Shown here: positions 23,958 to 31,957 of the stretch, in pieces | How positions within the stretch are numbered: the first letter of the stretch is position 1 | Layout of the letters: every line of letters begins with the position of its first letter | Assembly: GCF_002927635.1 (NCBI RefSeq) | Contig: NZ_PRDS01000013.1 | Location: forward strand, 1 to 33,285 | Direction: 5' to 3' | Origin: Albidovulum inexpectatum | GTDB lineage: Bacteria; Pseudomonadota; Alphaproteobacteria; Rhodobacterales; Rhodobacteraceae | Length of the DNA: 33,285 bases | The notes under the pieces: generated by a model | The model's database searches: none | What the model was told of the DNA's origin: nothing | Seen by the model: only the letters and a program-made list of their open reading frames with translations | Made by a program: the position numbers and the translations under genes

Positions 23958-24851
23958 CTATTCGAAACCGATACTGCGCAGATATTCCCGATTGGCCCGG
24001 GCATCATCCACGGGCGAGACGTCCAGCGTAGGGTCGCAGTCCTGTTCCACCGTGCACCATCCTTCGTATCCCGCATCGAGCAGGATCTGCCGCACGGCGG
24101 GGAAATCGACATCCCCCTTGCCCAGATTGCAGAAGATACCCTGCCCGCAGGCCTCGTAGAATCCCGTGCGCTTGGCGATCACGTCGGCCTTCACGGCCGG
24201 GTCGATGTCCTTGAAGTGCATGTACGAGATCCGACCGACGTGGCGGCGCATGAAAGCCACGGGGTCGAAGCCGGCATAGGAATGATGCCCGGTATCGAAA
24301 CAGATCTTCAAGATGTCCTCGGGCACCTCGTCCAGCAGGCGCTCCAGCTCGGGCTCGAAATCCATGAAGCCCGCCGCATGGGCGTGGATGCCGACCGTCA
24401 GGCCGTATTCCTCGGTGCCCATGCGGGCCACATGGGCGATACGGTCGCGGAAGGCCGCCCATTCCTCGGGGTCCATCTGCTCGGCCGCATCCGGGCGCCC
24501 GGCCGTCGGCGCACGGCGGGGCGAGATCGAATCGATCAGCACCAGATGCCGCGCACCGTGCGCCACAAGCGCCTTGCAGGTGCGCACCGCGCCATCCAGC
24601 ACGTCATCCCATTGCGCCGGATCGTGGAAAGCCCGAAAGACCACGCCGCCGATCAGCTCCAGCCCGTGTTCATCCAGAGCCTCGGCCAGCAATACCGGAT
24701 CTTCGGGCATGTAACCCACCGGACCCAGCTCGATGCCGGTATAGCCAGCCTCGGCGCATTCCCGCAGCACCTGGCGCCAGGGCGGGTTGCGCGGGTCGTT
24801 TGCGAATTCCACGCCCCAGGAACAAGGCGCGTTGCCGATTCGGATCGTCAT
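23958..24851 (-). CDS. IolE-like sugar phosphate isomerase/epimerase-family TIM barrel protein
   Basis: 297 residues, AP-endonuclease-2/xylose-isomerase-like TIM barrel. IRIGNAPCSWGVEFA opens the barrel; metal-site segments are VGIHAHAAGF, CFDTGHHSYAGFDP, MHFKDID and WCTVEQD. Relatives in inositol clusters act as inosose dehydratase (IolE) or inosose isomerase (IolI). The canonical IolE opening (IGIAPINW) is not matched exactly and no other IolE candidate is visible, so this may supply the dehydratase step feeding IolD. It lies between two Gfo/Idh/MocA genes with gaps of 14 and 23 bp, implying a single operon. Confidence 0.78.
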   Translation of the reverse strand: MTIRIGNAPCSWGVEFANDPRNPPWRQVLRECAEAGYTGIELGPVGYMPEDPVLLAEALDEHGLELIGGVVFRAFHDPAQWDDVLDGAVRTCKALVAHGARHLVLIDSISPRRAPTAGRPDAAEQMDPEEWAAFRDRIAHVARMGTEEYGLTVGIHAHAAGFMDFEPELERLLDEVPEDILKICFDTGHHSYAGFDPVAFMRRHVGRISYMHFKDIDPAVKADVIAKRTGFYEACGQGIFCNLGKGDVDFPAVRQILLDAGYEGWCTVEQDCDPTLDVSPVDDARANREYLRSIGFE

Positions 24852-24865
24852 GGCTGCGGAACCTC

Positions 24866-25981
24866 TCAGTCGTGGTGAACGGGATGCCAGCGGCCATCCC
24901 CGGCCGAGGCAAAGGCGGTCTCGATGACCTGCCACACGGCCAGGCCATCGCGGAAGCTGGGCCAGAGCGACTGGCCGGTTTCGATCGCGCGCAGGAAGTC
25001 GCGCGCCTCGATGATGATCTGATCCTGATAGCCGGTGCCATGACCCGGCCCCTGGCAAAAGGCGAGGTAGTCGGGATGTGCCGGGCCGGTCAGGATGCGG
25101 GTGAAGCCGCGCGTGGCCTCGGGACCCTCGGCGCGATACAGCCAGACGCTGTTCTGGTCTTCCTGGTCAAAGCGGATCGCGCCCCGTGTCCCGTGGATCT
25201 CGTAGGCATAGCCCATCTTGCGGCCCGTGGCGGTGCGGCTGAAATACAGATGCCCCATCGCGCCCGAGGCAAACCGGACCATCATCTGGCCGTGATCGTC
25301 GTTGTCCACCGTCACCGGGCCGTCGGGACCGGGCCGCGTCGGGTGGATCGTCTCGATGCGTGCCGACAGTTCCGCGATGTCGCCCATGAGCGCGAGCGCG
25401 CAATTGACCATGTGGGGCGCAAGGTCGCCCATGCAGCCATTCGCCCGGCCATGACAGCGCCAGTTGGCCGGCGCCGACGGATCGGCCAGGAAATCCTCGG
25501 TATGTTCGCCGCGAAACCAGGTGACGTCGCCGATCGCCCCCTCGGCCAGAAGCTGGCGGACGAACTGCGTTGCGGGCGTGCGAACATAGTTGAAGCCCAC
25601 CATGTTGGGCACGCCGCTGGACTCGGCTGCGGCGACCATGGCGCGGGCATCTTCAAGACTGGCGCCCAGCGGCTTTTCGCAAAAGACCGGCTTGCCCTCG
25701 GCAAAGGCAGCTTCGGCAATGGCCCTGTGTGTGGCCTGGGGCGAGGCAATGACGATGGCCTCGACCGCGGGATCGCGTACCAGCTCCTGCCAGTCGCGCG
25801 CCGCGCGGGCAAATCCGAAGGCACGGCGGTACCGCTCGGCCGATTCGGGGGTCGAGGCGGCGATCGTCTGCAGCCGGGGCCGCAGCCCGGTATCGAAGAC
25901 CGCCCCCACGGCGGACAGCGCGACGGCATGGGCCTTTCCCATGTATCCGCCACCGATCAGGCCGATTCCGATCTCTCGCAC
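24866..25981 (-). CDS. Gfo/Idh/MocA-family oxidoreductase (second of three)
   Basis: 371 residues from a GTG start (VREIGIGLIGGGYMGKAH) chosen because GGAGG lies 7 nt upstream and the NAD-binding glycine motif then starts near residue 10. VFCEKPLGAS and MGDLAPHMVNC provide the conserved Lys and Asp-x3-His. It fits an inositol or sugar dehydrogenase; the substrate cannot be assigned. First gene of the minus-strand operon, with operator 2 just upstream (26 bp from the GTG) in the shared divergent promoter region with iolD. Confidence 0.85.
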   Translation of the reverse strand: MREIGIGLIGGGYMGKAHAVALSAVGAVFDTGLRPRLQTIAASTPESAERYRRAFGFARAARDWQELVRDPAVEAIVIASPQATHRAIAEAAFAEGKPVFCEKPLGASLEDARAMVAAAESSGVPNMVGFNYVRTPATQFVRQLLAEGAIGDVTWFRGEHTEDFLADPSAPANWRCHGRANGCMGDLAPHMVNCALALMGDIAELSARIETIHPTRPGPDGPVTVDNDDHGQMMVRFASGAMGHLYFSRTATGRKMGYAYEIHGTRGAIRFDQEDQNSVWLYRAEGPEATRGFTRILTGPAHPDYLAFCQGPGHGTGYQDQIIIEARDFLRAIETGQSLWPSFRDGLAVWQVIETAFASAGDGRWHPVHHD

Positions 25982-26006
25982 GACGTCTCCTCCCCGACGA
26001 ACGACC

Positions 26007-26026
26007 CCGGTTGCAACCGGTTGCAA
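26007..26026. promoter_or_regulatory. LacI-family operator 2, tandem form
   Basis: CCGGTTGCAACCGGTTGCAA is two direct copies of CCGGTTGCAA. Its last 16 bases (26011-26026) are the same palindrome core as operator 1, and its first 14 form a second palindrome, CCGGTTGCAACCGG. It sits between the divergent dehydrogenase operon and iolD. Confidence 0.82.
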
Positions 26027-26038
26027 AACTTGTATCCT
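26011..26038 (+). promoter_or_regulatory. Candidate promoter of the iolD operon
   Basis: TTGCAA (26011-26016) is followed after 16 bp by TATCCT (26033-26038). The -35 lies inside operator 2 as in the transporter promoter. The leader to the iolD ATG would be about 115 nt; I see no riboswitch-like structure in it. Confidence 0.4.
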
Positions 26039-26160
26039 GACCCTGACCGCTTCGCAACGGGCAAAGCAACGGACATGCCAGACTTGCGCATCACCGCCAC
26101 ATCCTGGTGCAGCAGGACGCTGCGCATCCACGGCGGTCGCGCGACCCAGGGGAGGATCAC

Positions 26161-28032
26161 ATGACCGCATCGGGCAAGACCATTCGCCTGACCACGGCGC
26201 AGGCCATCGTGCGCTATCTGATGAACCAGTTCATCGAGATCGATGGCGTCGAGACACGCATCTGCGGCGGCGGATTCGGCATCTTCGGTCACGGCAATGT
26301 CCCCTGCCTGGGCGAGGCGCTGTATCCCGTGCGCGACGAGCTGCCGCTTTATCGCGGCCAGAACGAACAGGGCATGGGCTTCGCCGCGGCGGCCTATGCC
26401 AAGTATCATCTGCGCCGGCGATTCATGTTCTGCACCGCCTCGGCCGGGCCGGGCACGGCGAATCTGCTGACGGCCTCGGCGCTTGCCCACGCGAATCGGC
26501 TTCCCATGCTGATGCTGTGCGGCGATACCTTCGTCACGCGCCTGCCCGACCCGGTGCTTCAGCAGCTGGAGCATTTCGGCAATCCCGCGCTGGGCCTGAA
26601 CGACGCGTTCAAGGCGGTGACACGCTACTGGGACCGGATCACCCATCCCGCGCAGGTGATCCAGTCCCTGCCAGCCGCCCTGGCGACGATGCTGGACCCG
26701 GCCGATTGCGGCCCGGCCTTCATCGGCTTGCCGCAGGACGTTCAGGGCTGGGCCTGGGACTATCCGGTGGAATTCTTCGAGCGGCGCGTCCACCGCATCC
26801 GGCGCCAGGCACCGGATGCGGGCGAGCTGGCCGATGCCGCGGCCCTGTTGGCCAGGGCACAGCGGCCGATGATCATTGCCGGGGGCGGCGTGCAATATTC
26901 CCAGGCCGTGGCCGAGCTGACCGCCTTTGCCGAACGCCACGCCATCCCCGTGGTCGAAACCATCGCCGGTCGTGCGAACATGCTGGCCGACCACCCGCTG
27001 AACATCGGCCCCATCGGCGTGACGGGCTCGGACAGCGCGAATGCAATTGCCGAGGCCGCCGACGTGATCCTGGCCGTGGGTACGCGGCTGCAGGATTTCA
27101 CGACCGGATCGTGGACGGCCTTCGCGCGCGATGCGCGCTTCATCGGGCTGAACGTGGCGCGGCATGACGCGATCAAGCACATGGCACAGCCCCTGATCGG
27201 CGACGCCAAGCTGGCCCTGCCCGCACTGAGCAAGGCCCTGGGCGACTATCAGGCGCCCCGAGACTGGGTCGAACACGCCCGGCAAGACCGCCGCGCCTGG
27301 GACGCGTATGTCGCCGAGAACGTCAAGCCCGGCAACCGGCCCAATTCCTATGCCCAGGCGATCGGGGTCGTGAATGCGCTGTGCGACAAGCGTGACCGCA
27401 TCGTGACCGCCGCGGGCGGCCTGCCGGCCGAGGTCACGGCCAACTGGCGCACGCTGGATATCGGCACCGTCGATGTCGAGTTCGGATTTTCCTGCATGGG
27501 ATACGAAATCGCGGGCGGCTGGGGCGCGCGTATCGCCCAGAGCGAGCGCGAGCCCGACAAGGACACCATCGTCTTCGTGGGCGATGGCAGCTATCTGCTG
27601 ATGAATTCCGACATCTATTCCTCGGTGCTTACGCGCAAGAAGCTGATCGTGCTGGTGCTCGACAATGGCGGCTTTGCCGTCATCAACAAGCTGCAGAACA
27701 ACACCGGCAACGAAAGCTTCAACAACCTGTTCAAGGATTGCCCGACGATACCCGAACCCTTTGCCGTGGATTTCGAATCCCATGCGCGCGCCATGGGCGC
27801 CGATGCCGTGACGGTGTCGAATGCCGAGGAACTGGCCGAAGCCTTCCGCCGCGCCAAGGCGAGCGACAAGACCTGCGTGATCGTGATGCAGGTCGATCCC
27901 TATGTCGGCTGGACCGATCGCGGCCATGCCTGGTGGGAGGTCGGGACGCCCGAAGTCTCGGACAGCGCCCGGGTGCGCGAAAAGCATGCCGAGATCGAAT
28001 CGTCCCGCGTGCGTCAGCGGCCGGGGGTGTAG
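26161..28032 (+). CDS. iolD: 3D-(3,5/4)-trihydroxycyclohexane-1,2-dione hydrolase
   Basis: 623 residues, thiamine-diphosphate enzyme of the acetolactate-synthase fold. The cofactor-activating Glu69 is in LYRGQNEQGMGFAA. The ThDP/Mg motif starts at GDGS (474-477) and ends at DNGG (Asn502). It opens the cyclohexane ring of the dehydrated inosose to give 5-deoxy-D-glucuronate, the IolB substrate. The start at 26161 has GGGGAGG 6 nt upstream. It is the first gene of the iolD-iolC-(iolB-like)-iolJ-iolG operon, with iolC 1 bp downstream. Confidence 0.95.
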   Translation: MTASGKTIRLTTAQAIVRYLMNQFIEIDGVETRICGGGFGIFGHGNVPCLGEALYPVRDELPLYRGQNEQGMGFAAAAYAKYHLRRRFMFCTASAGPGTANLLTASALAHANRLPMLMLCGDTFVTRLPDPVLQQLEHFGNPALGLNDAFKAVTRYWDRITHPAQVIQSLPAALATMLDPADCGPAFIGLPQDVQGWAWDYPVEFFERRVHRIRRQAPDAGELADAAALLARAQRPMIIAGGGVQYSQAVAELTAFAERHAIPVVETIAGRANMLADHPLNIGPIGVTGSDSANAIAEAADVILAVGTRLQDFTTGSWTAFARDARFIGLNVARHDAIKHMAQPLIGDAKLALPALSKALGDYQAPRDWVEHARQDRRAWDAYVAENVKPGNRPNSYAQAIGVVNALCDKRDRIVTAAGGLPAEVTANWRTLDIGTVDVEFGFSCMGYEIAGGWGARIAQSEREPDKDTIVFVGDGSYLLMNSDIYSSVLTRKKLIVLVLDNGGFAVINKLQNNTGNESFNNLFKDCPTIPEPFAVDFESHARAMGADAVTVSNAEELAEAFRRAKASDKTCVIVMQVDPYVGWTDRGHAWWEVGTPEVSDSARVREKHAEIESSRVRQRPGV

Positions 28033-28033
28033 G

Positions 28034-29002
28034 ATGCGCCTGAAGGGCAACAGGTTTCTGGTCATCGGACGCGCGGGCATGGATCTGTATCCCGACCCGC
28101 CCGGCACGAAGACGGAACACGCCACGCAGTTCTTCTCGTGCCTTGGCGGATCGTCGGCCAATATCGCCGTGGCGCTGGTCAGGCTGGGCTGCAAGGCCGA
28201 TCTGGTCACCTGCGTCTCGGACGACGCGATCGGCCGTTTTGCCCTGAACGAACTGGACCGCTACGGCGTCGGACGGCGGCATGTGCGCCCGGTCGGGGGC
28301 GAGGCGCGGACCTCGCTGGCCGTGGTCGAAACCACGATCGAGGACCATCAATCGGTCATCTATCGCAACGGCGCCGCCGATTTCGAAATGACCATCGCCG
28401 ATGTCGAGGCGGTCGATTACGGCGCCCATGACGCGGTGATCGCGACCGGCACGGTCCTTGCGGCCGAACCCTCGCGCAGCGCCGCGTTCCGCGCCTTCGA
28501 TCTGGCACGCGAGGCGGGTTTGCCGCTGATCCTGGATATCGACTATCGCCCCTATTCCTGGCCTTCGGCTCAGGTAGCGGCCGAGATCTATTCCCGCGCC
28601 GGCGAGAAATGCGACGTGATCGTGGGCAACGATGTCGAGTTCGGATTCATGGCGGGTGACTACGACAAGGGCCTGGACAAGGCGCGCGCGCTGGTCGCGG
28701 GTGGTGCGAGTCTTGCCGTCTACAAGATGGGCGAGAAGGGCGCGATCACGATCACGCCCGAGGGCGAATTCCGCACCGGGATCTACCGGACGCAGGCTCT
28801 CAAGCCGACGGGGGCTGGCGACAGCTTCATGGGCGGGCTGGTCAGCGGCCTGGCACAGGGCCTGCCGGTACGCGACGCGGTGCTGCGCGGCTCGGCCTGC
28901 GCGGCGATGGTCGTGGCCCGCGTTGGTTGTGCGCCCGCCATGCCGACCAGCGCCGAACTCGAGGACTTTCTTGCCCGCCATGCGGGTCCCAGCGCCGCCT
29001 GA
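28034..29002 (+). CDS. iolC: 5-dehydro-2-deoxygluconokinase
   Basis: 322 residues, PfkB/ribokinase family. FLVIGRAGMDLYPDPPGT and FSCLGGSSANIAVAL are N-terminal IolC hallmarks; the anion-hole and catalytic segment is TGAGDSFMGG with Asp263 as base. It phosphorylates 2-deoxy-5-keto-D-gluconate at C6. It is a stand-alone kinase: the C-terminal DUF2090 aldolase-like domain found in many rhizobial IolC proteins (about 640 residues) is absent, consistent with a separate aldolase gene two genes downstream. Confidence 0.93.
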   Translation: MRLKGNRFLVIGRAGMDLYPDPPGTKTEHATQFFSCLGGSSANIAVALVRLGCKADLVTCVSDDAIGRFALNELDRYGVGRRHVRPVGGEARTSLAVVETTIEDHQSVIYRNGAADFEMTIADVEAVDYGAHDAVIATGTVLAAEPSRSAAFRAFDLAREAGLPLILDIDYRPYSWPSAQVAAEIYSRAGEKCDVIVGNDVEFGFMAGDYDKGLDKARALVAGGASLAVYKMGEKGAITITPEGEFRTGIYRTQALKPTGAGDSFMGGLVSGLAQGLPVRDAVLRGSACAAMVVARVGCAPAMPTSAELEDFLARHAGPSAA

Positions 29003-29014
29003 AAGGATCGCGCC

Positions 29015-29854
29015 ATGCATATTCCCCCTTATGACAACGCCAACCAGCCGATCGTGGACATCGACAATCCGCATGTGCCGCTGGTCTATTTCAACATCGT
29101 CAAGCTGAAGGCGGGCGAGCATTTCGATTATCACGTTCCGGGCTACGAAACCTGCGTCGTCCCGGCCACGGGCACCGTGACGGTCGAAACCGCGGGCGAG
29201 ACCTTTGCCGGGATCGGCAATCGCGGCGTCGATGTCTGGGATGGCGAACCCGAAGGCGTCTATGTACCCACCGACACGCCGGCGCGCATCACGGCACTGA
29301 CGGATACCGAAACCTTCATCGCCGGCGCCCGGTTCGATCAGGTCCTGCGCCCCTTTGCCGTGCGGGCCGACGAACTTGACGTGGTCCAGTATGGCTCGGA
29401 CGACACCAAGACGCATCGCAAGATCAAGCATATCCTGGGCGCCAATCACCATGACCGCGTCGGCCGCCTGCTGGTCAGCGAGCTGTTCACCGTGGGCGCG
29501 GGCGGTTGGTCAGGCTTTCCCAGCCACAAGCACGACACCGATCGGCCTCCGGTCGAGACGCGGCACGACGAATGCTACAATTTCCGGTTCCGACCGGATT
29601 ATGGTTCCGGCCTGCAGATGTTGCAGCGCGTCGACAACGAACCGGGCGATGCCTATCACATCGTGAACGGCTCGACCGTGCTGATCGACAAGGGCTATCA
29701 CCCCTGCTGCGTGCTGCCGGGATACGAGATGTACTATTTCACGATCCTGGGTGGGCTGAGCCAGCGCAGCCTGATCCAGTATTTCCAGCCCACGCATGCC
29801 GAACAGCTCAAGACCATCCCCGGCATCATGGACATGGTGGCGAAGTTCAAATGA
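29015..29854 (+). CDS. Second, divergent IolB/KduI-family isomerase
   Basis: 279 residues, bicupin. The putative metal ligands His171 and His173 (SHKHDTD), Glu186 (HDECYNF) and His229 (GYHPCC) fall at the same residue numbers as in the canonical IolB encoded at 17796, and GYEMYYFTILGG parallels IEMYYLNVMAG. Elsewhere the sequences differ strongly: the WSSYPPH block is WSGFPSH, and the protein has a longer C-terminal tail. It is either a second 5-deoxyglucuronate isomerase or an isomerase for a related uronate or ring-opened cyclitol. It lies within the iolD operon where iolB is expected; its stop overlaps the next ATG. Confidence 0.82.
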   Translation: MHIPPYDNANQPIVDIDNPHVPLVYFNIVKLKAGEHFDYHVPGYETCVVPATGTVTVETAGETFAGIGNRGVDVWDGEPEGVYVPTDTPARITALTDTETFIAGARFDQVLRPFAVRADELDVVQYGSDDTKTHRKIKHILGANHHDRVGRLLVSELFTVGAGGWSGFPSHKHDTDRPPVETRHDECYNFRFRPDYGSGLQMLQRVDNEPGDAYHIVNGSTVLIDKGYHPCCVLPGYEMYYFTILGGLSQRSLIQYFQPTHAEQLKTIPGIMDMVAKFK

Positions 29855-30690
29855 CACTGGCAACCCTGTCGGACGTGCTGGAACCCGCGCTGCGCGACGG
29901 CTATGCCGTGCCCGGACTGGTCTGCCTGGGATGGGAGGACATGCGTGCATATGCCATGGCGGCGCAGGCCGAACGCGCGCCCGTCATCCTGCAGGCCGGT
30001 CCATCCTGCCGTGAACATACGCCGCTGCCCGTCCTGGGCGCGATGATGCGCCACCTGGCCGACAGCGTGGACGTGCCGGTCGTGGTGCATCTGGACCACG
30101 GCTATACCCTGGATGAATGCCGCGCGGCGCTGGATGCGGGCTTTACCTCGGTGATGTATGACGGCTCGCGCAAGCCGCTTGCCCAGAATATCGACGAAAC
30201 CGCGCGCGTGGCCGAGATGGCCCATGCCGCTGGAATGTCCTGCGAGGGCGAGATCGGCTTTGTCGGCTATGCCGGGGGTGAAGGTTCGGCCGGCACCGAC
30301 CCGCAGCAGGCCGCCGAATTCGCCCGCGCGACCGGGATCGACGCCATGGCGATTTCCGTCGGGAACGTGCATCTGCAAACCGATCACGAAGGCGGTCTGG
30401 ACGAAGCCCGCATTCGTGCGATCGAGGCCGTGACCGAGGTGCCTTTGGTGATCCATGGCGGGTCGGGCGTGCCCTATGCCCAGCGCGCGGCACTTGCGGC
30501 GGGCTCGCGCATCTGCAAGTTCAATATCGGCACCGAATTGCGCATGGCCTTTGGCCGGGCCCTGCGCGATGCCATGAATGCCGATCCCGCGCGGTTCGAC
30601 CGCGTGGCGATCCTGAAGGAAACACACGCGCCCGTCATGGCGGCCGCACGCGCGGTCATCCGCAATCTGGGCGCATCGGGAAGGGCTTGA
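29851..30690 (+). CDS. iolJ: IolJ-like class II aldolase (6-phospho-5-dehydro-2-deoxy-D-gluconate aldolase)
   Basis: 279 residues, class II fructose-bisphosphate-aldolase family. VVVHLDHGYTLDEC carries catalytic Asp82 and zinc-binding His83; EGEIGFVGYAGGEG, NVHLQTDHEG and LVIHGGSGVP are the remaining metal/phosphate-binding blocks. In the inositol pathway it splits 2-deoxy-5-keto-D-gluconate 6-phosphate into dihydroxyacetone phosphate and malonate semialdehyde. Tagatose- or fructose-bisphosphate aldolase is the alternative, but the operon argues for IolJ. The ATG overlaps the upstream stop (ATGA). Confidence 0.87.
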   Translation: MTLATLSDVLEPALRDGYAVPGLVCLGWEDMRAYAMAAQAERAPVILQAGPSCREHTPLPVLGAMMRHLADSVDVPVVVHLDHGYTLDECRAALDAGFTSVMYDGSRKPLAQNIDETARVAEMAHAAGMSCEGEIGFVGYAGGEGSAGTDPQQAAEFARATGIDAMAISVGNVHLQTDHEGGLDEARIRAIEAVTEVPLVIHGGSGVPYAQRAALAAGSRICKFNIGTELRMAFGRALRDAMNADPARFDRVAILKETHAPVMAAARAVIRNLGASGRA

Positions 30691-30693
30691 GAC

Positions 30694-31689
30694 ATGCTGA
30701 AGATGGGTCTTCTGGGATGCGGCAGGATCGGACAGGTCCATGCGCGCACCATCCGCGGGCTGGACAATGCCCGCCTGGTCGCCGTGGCCGATGCCGTTCC
30801 GGAAGCGGCGCAGGCGCTGGCCGCCCGAAGCGGTGCCGAGACGCGTTCGGCCGAAGACATCCTGGCGGCCACGGATATCGACGCCGTCGTGATCGGCACG
30901 CCGACCGACACCCATTTCGACTATATCCACGCCGCCGCGCGGGCCGGAAAGGCCATCTTCTGCGAAAAGCCGATCGACATGTCGGTCGACCGGATCCGTG
31001 CGTGCATGGACGTGGTCGCCGCGGCGGGTGTGCCGTTCATGACCGGCTTCAACCGCCGCTTTGATCCGAACTTCGCCAGCCTGCGCAACCGTATCGCCAA
31101 GGGCGCGATCGGCGCGATCGAGCTGGTCCAGATCACCTCGCGCGATCCCGCCCCGCCGCCGCTGTCCTATATCGCGCGTTCGGGCGGGCTGTTCCGCGAC
31201 ATGATGATCCATGACTTCGACATGGCGCGCTTTCTCATGGGCGAGGAATTCGTCCGCCTGCATGCGGTCGGCGCGGCGCTGGTCGACCCCGCCATCGGCG
31301 AGGCCGGAGACGTCGACACGGCAGCCGTCATCCTGACCACCGCCAGCGGTCGCATCTGCCAAATCTCGAACTCGCGCCGCGCCGCTTATGGCTATGACCA
31401 GCGGATCGAAGTGCATGGTGAAAGCGGCATGCTGCGGGCCGAAAACCAGCTGGAGACGACTGTCGAGCTGGCCAACGGGGACGGTTTCCACCGCGACCGG
31501 GCGCAACATTTCTTCCTCGAGCGTTACGAGGCCGCTTTCCGCAACGAGATGACGGCCTTCATCGATGCGGTCGAGACGGGTGCCACCCCGACGCCTTCGA
31601 TCGGCGACGGCCTGATGGCCCAGATCATGGCCGACGCGGCCGACCTGTCGCGTCAGACCGGCCAGCCGGTGGATCTGACGACGGGGTAA
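30694..31689 (+). CDS. iolG: Inositol 2-dehydrogenase
   Basis: 331 residues. NAD site MGLLGCGRIGQVHART; FCEKPIDMSV (Lys92); and SRDPAPPPLSYIARSGGLFRDMMIHDFDMARFL, which is nearly diagnostic of IolG and contains Asp169 and His173 in the Asp-x3-His arrangement. It oxidises myo-inositol to 2-keto-myo-inositol with NAD, the entry step. It ends the iolD operon, 3 bp after iolJ. No iolA follows, so malonate-semialdehyde disposal must be encoded elsewhere. Confidence 0.93.
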   Translation: MLKMGLLGCGRIGQVHARTIRGLDNARLVAVADAVPEAAQALAARSGAETRSAEDILAATDIDAVVIGTPTDTHFDYIHAAARAGKAIFCEKPIDMSVDRIRACMDVVAAAGVPFMTGFNRRFDPNFASLRNRIAKGAIGAIELVQITSRDPAPPPLSYIARSGGLFRDMMIHDFDMARFLMGEEFVRLHAVGAALVDPAIGEAGDVDTAAVILTTASGRICQISNSRRAAYGYDQRIEVHGESGMLRAENQLETTVELANGDGFHRDRAQHFFLERYEAAFRNEMTAFIDAVETGATPTPSIGDGLMAQIMADAADLSRQTGQPVDLTTG

Positions 31690-31698
31690 GTGCCCCGT
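31681..31698 (+). terminator. Possible terminator hairpin at the iolG end
   Basis: ACGGGG (31681-31686) and CCCCGT (31693-31698) form a perfect 6-bp stem around TAAGTG, which contains the iolG stop. No T-run follows. The rest of the 268-bp gap to the LuxR gene shows no convincing gene. Confidence 0.35.
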
Positions 31699-31957
31699 GC
31701 CGGGTGGCAGCGGCGCAACCCGCCTTGCCGACCCGGCGCAATCGGGCGAGCTCCCGGCCGGTGGGCATGCTTCGCGCGTCGATGGAAAGCAATGCGGGAC
31801 GCGACCGCCATGCGCTTGATTTCAGGGGCGGGTCACGCGATCATCGAGATGGCCCGGCTTGACCGGCCGACGGCGTTTCGGGTTGTGCAAGGATTGGGGG
31901 TTTCAGGGCAGTAACAGGCCCTTGATCCCGGACGTTGGGTACGGATTTGGCGGACAG

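Noticed and set aside
26039-26160. Riboswitch or attenuator in the iolD leader
   Set aside because: The leader of about 115 nt shows no strong stem-loop or known riboswitch motif by eye; control by the operator is a simpler explanation.
25957-28209. Long minus-strand frame opposite iolD
   Set aside because: Antisense shadow of iolD and the start of iolC; no motif and a biased composition.
31690-31914. Small plus-strand frame between iolG and the LuxR gene
   Set aside because: It begins with a weak start right after the iolG stop, has no ribosome-binding site and no recognisable pattern.
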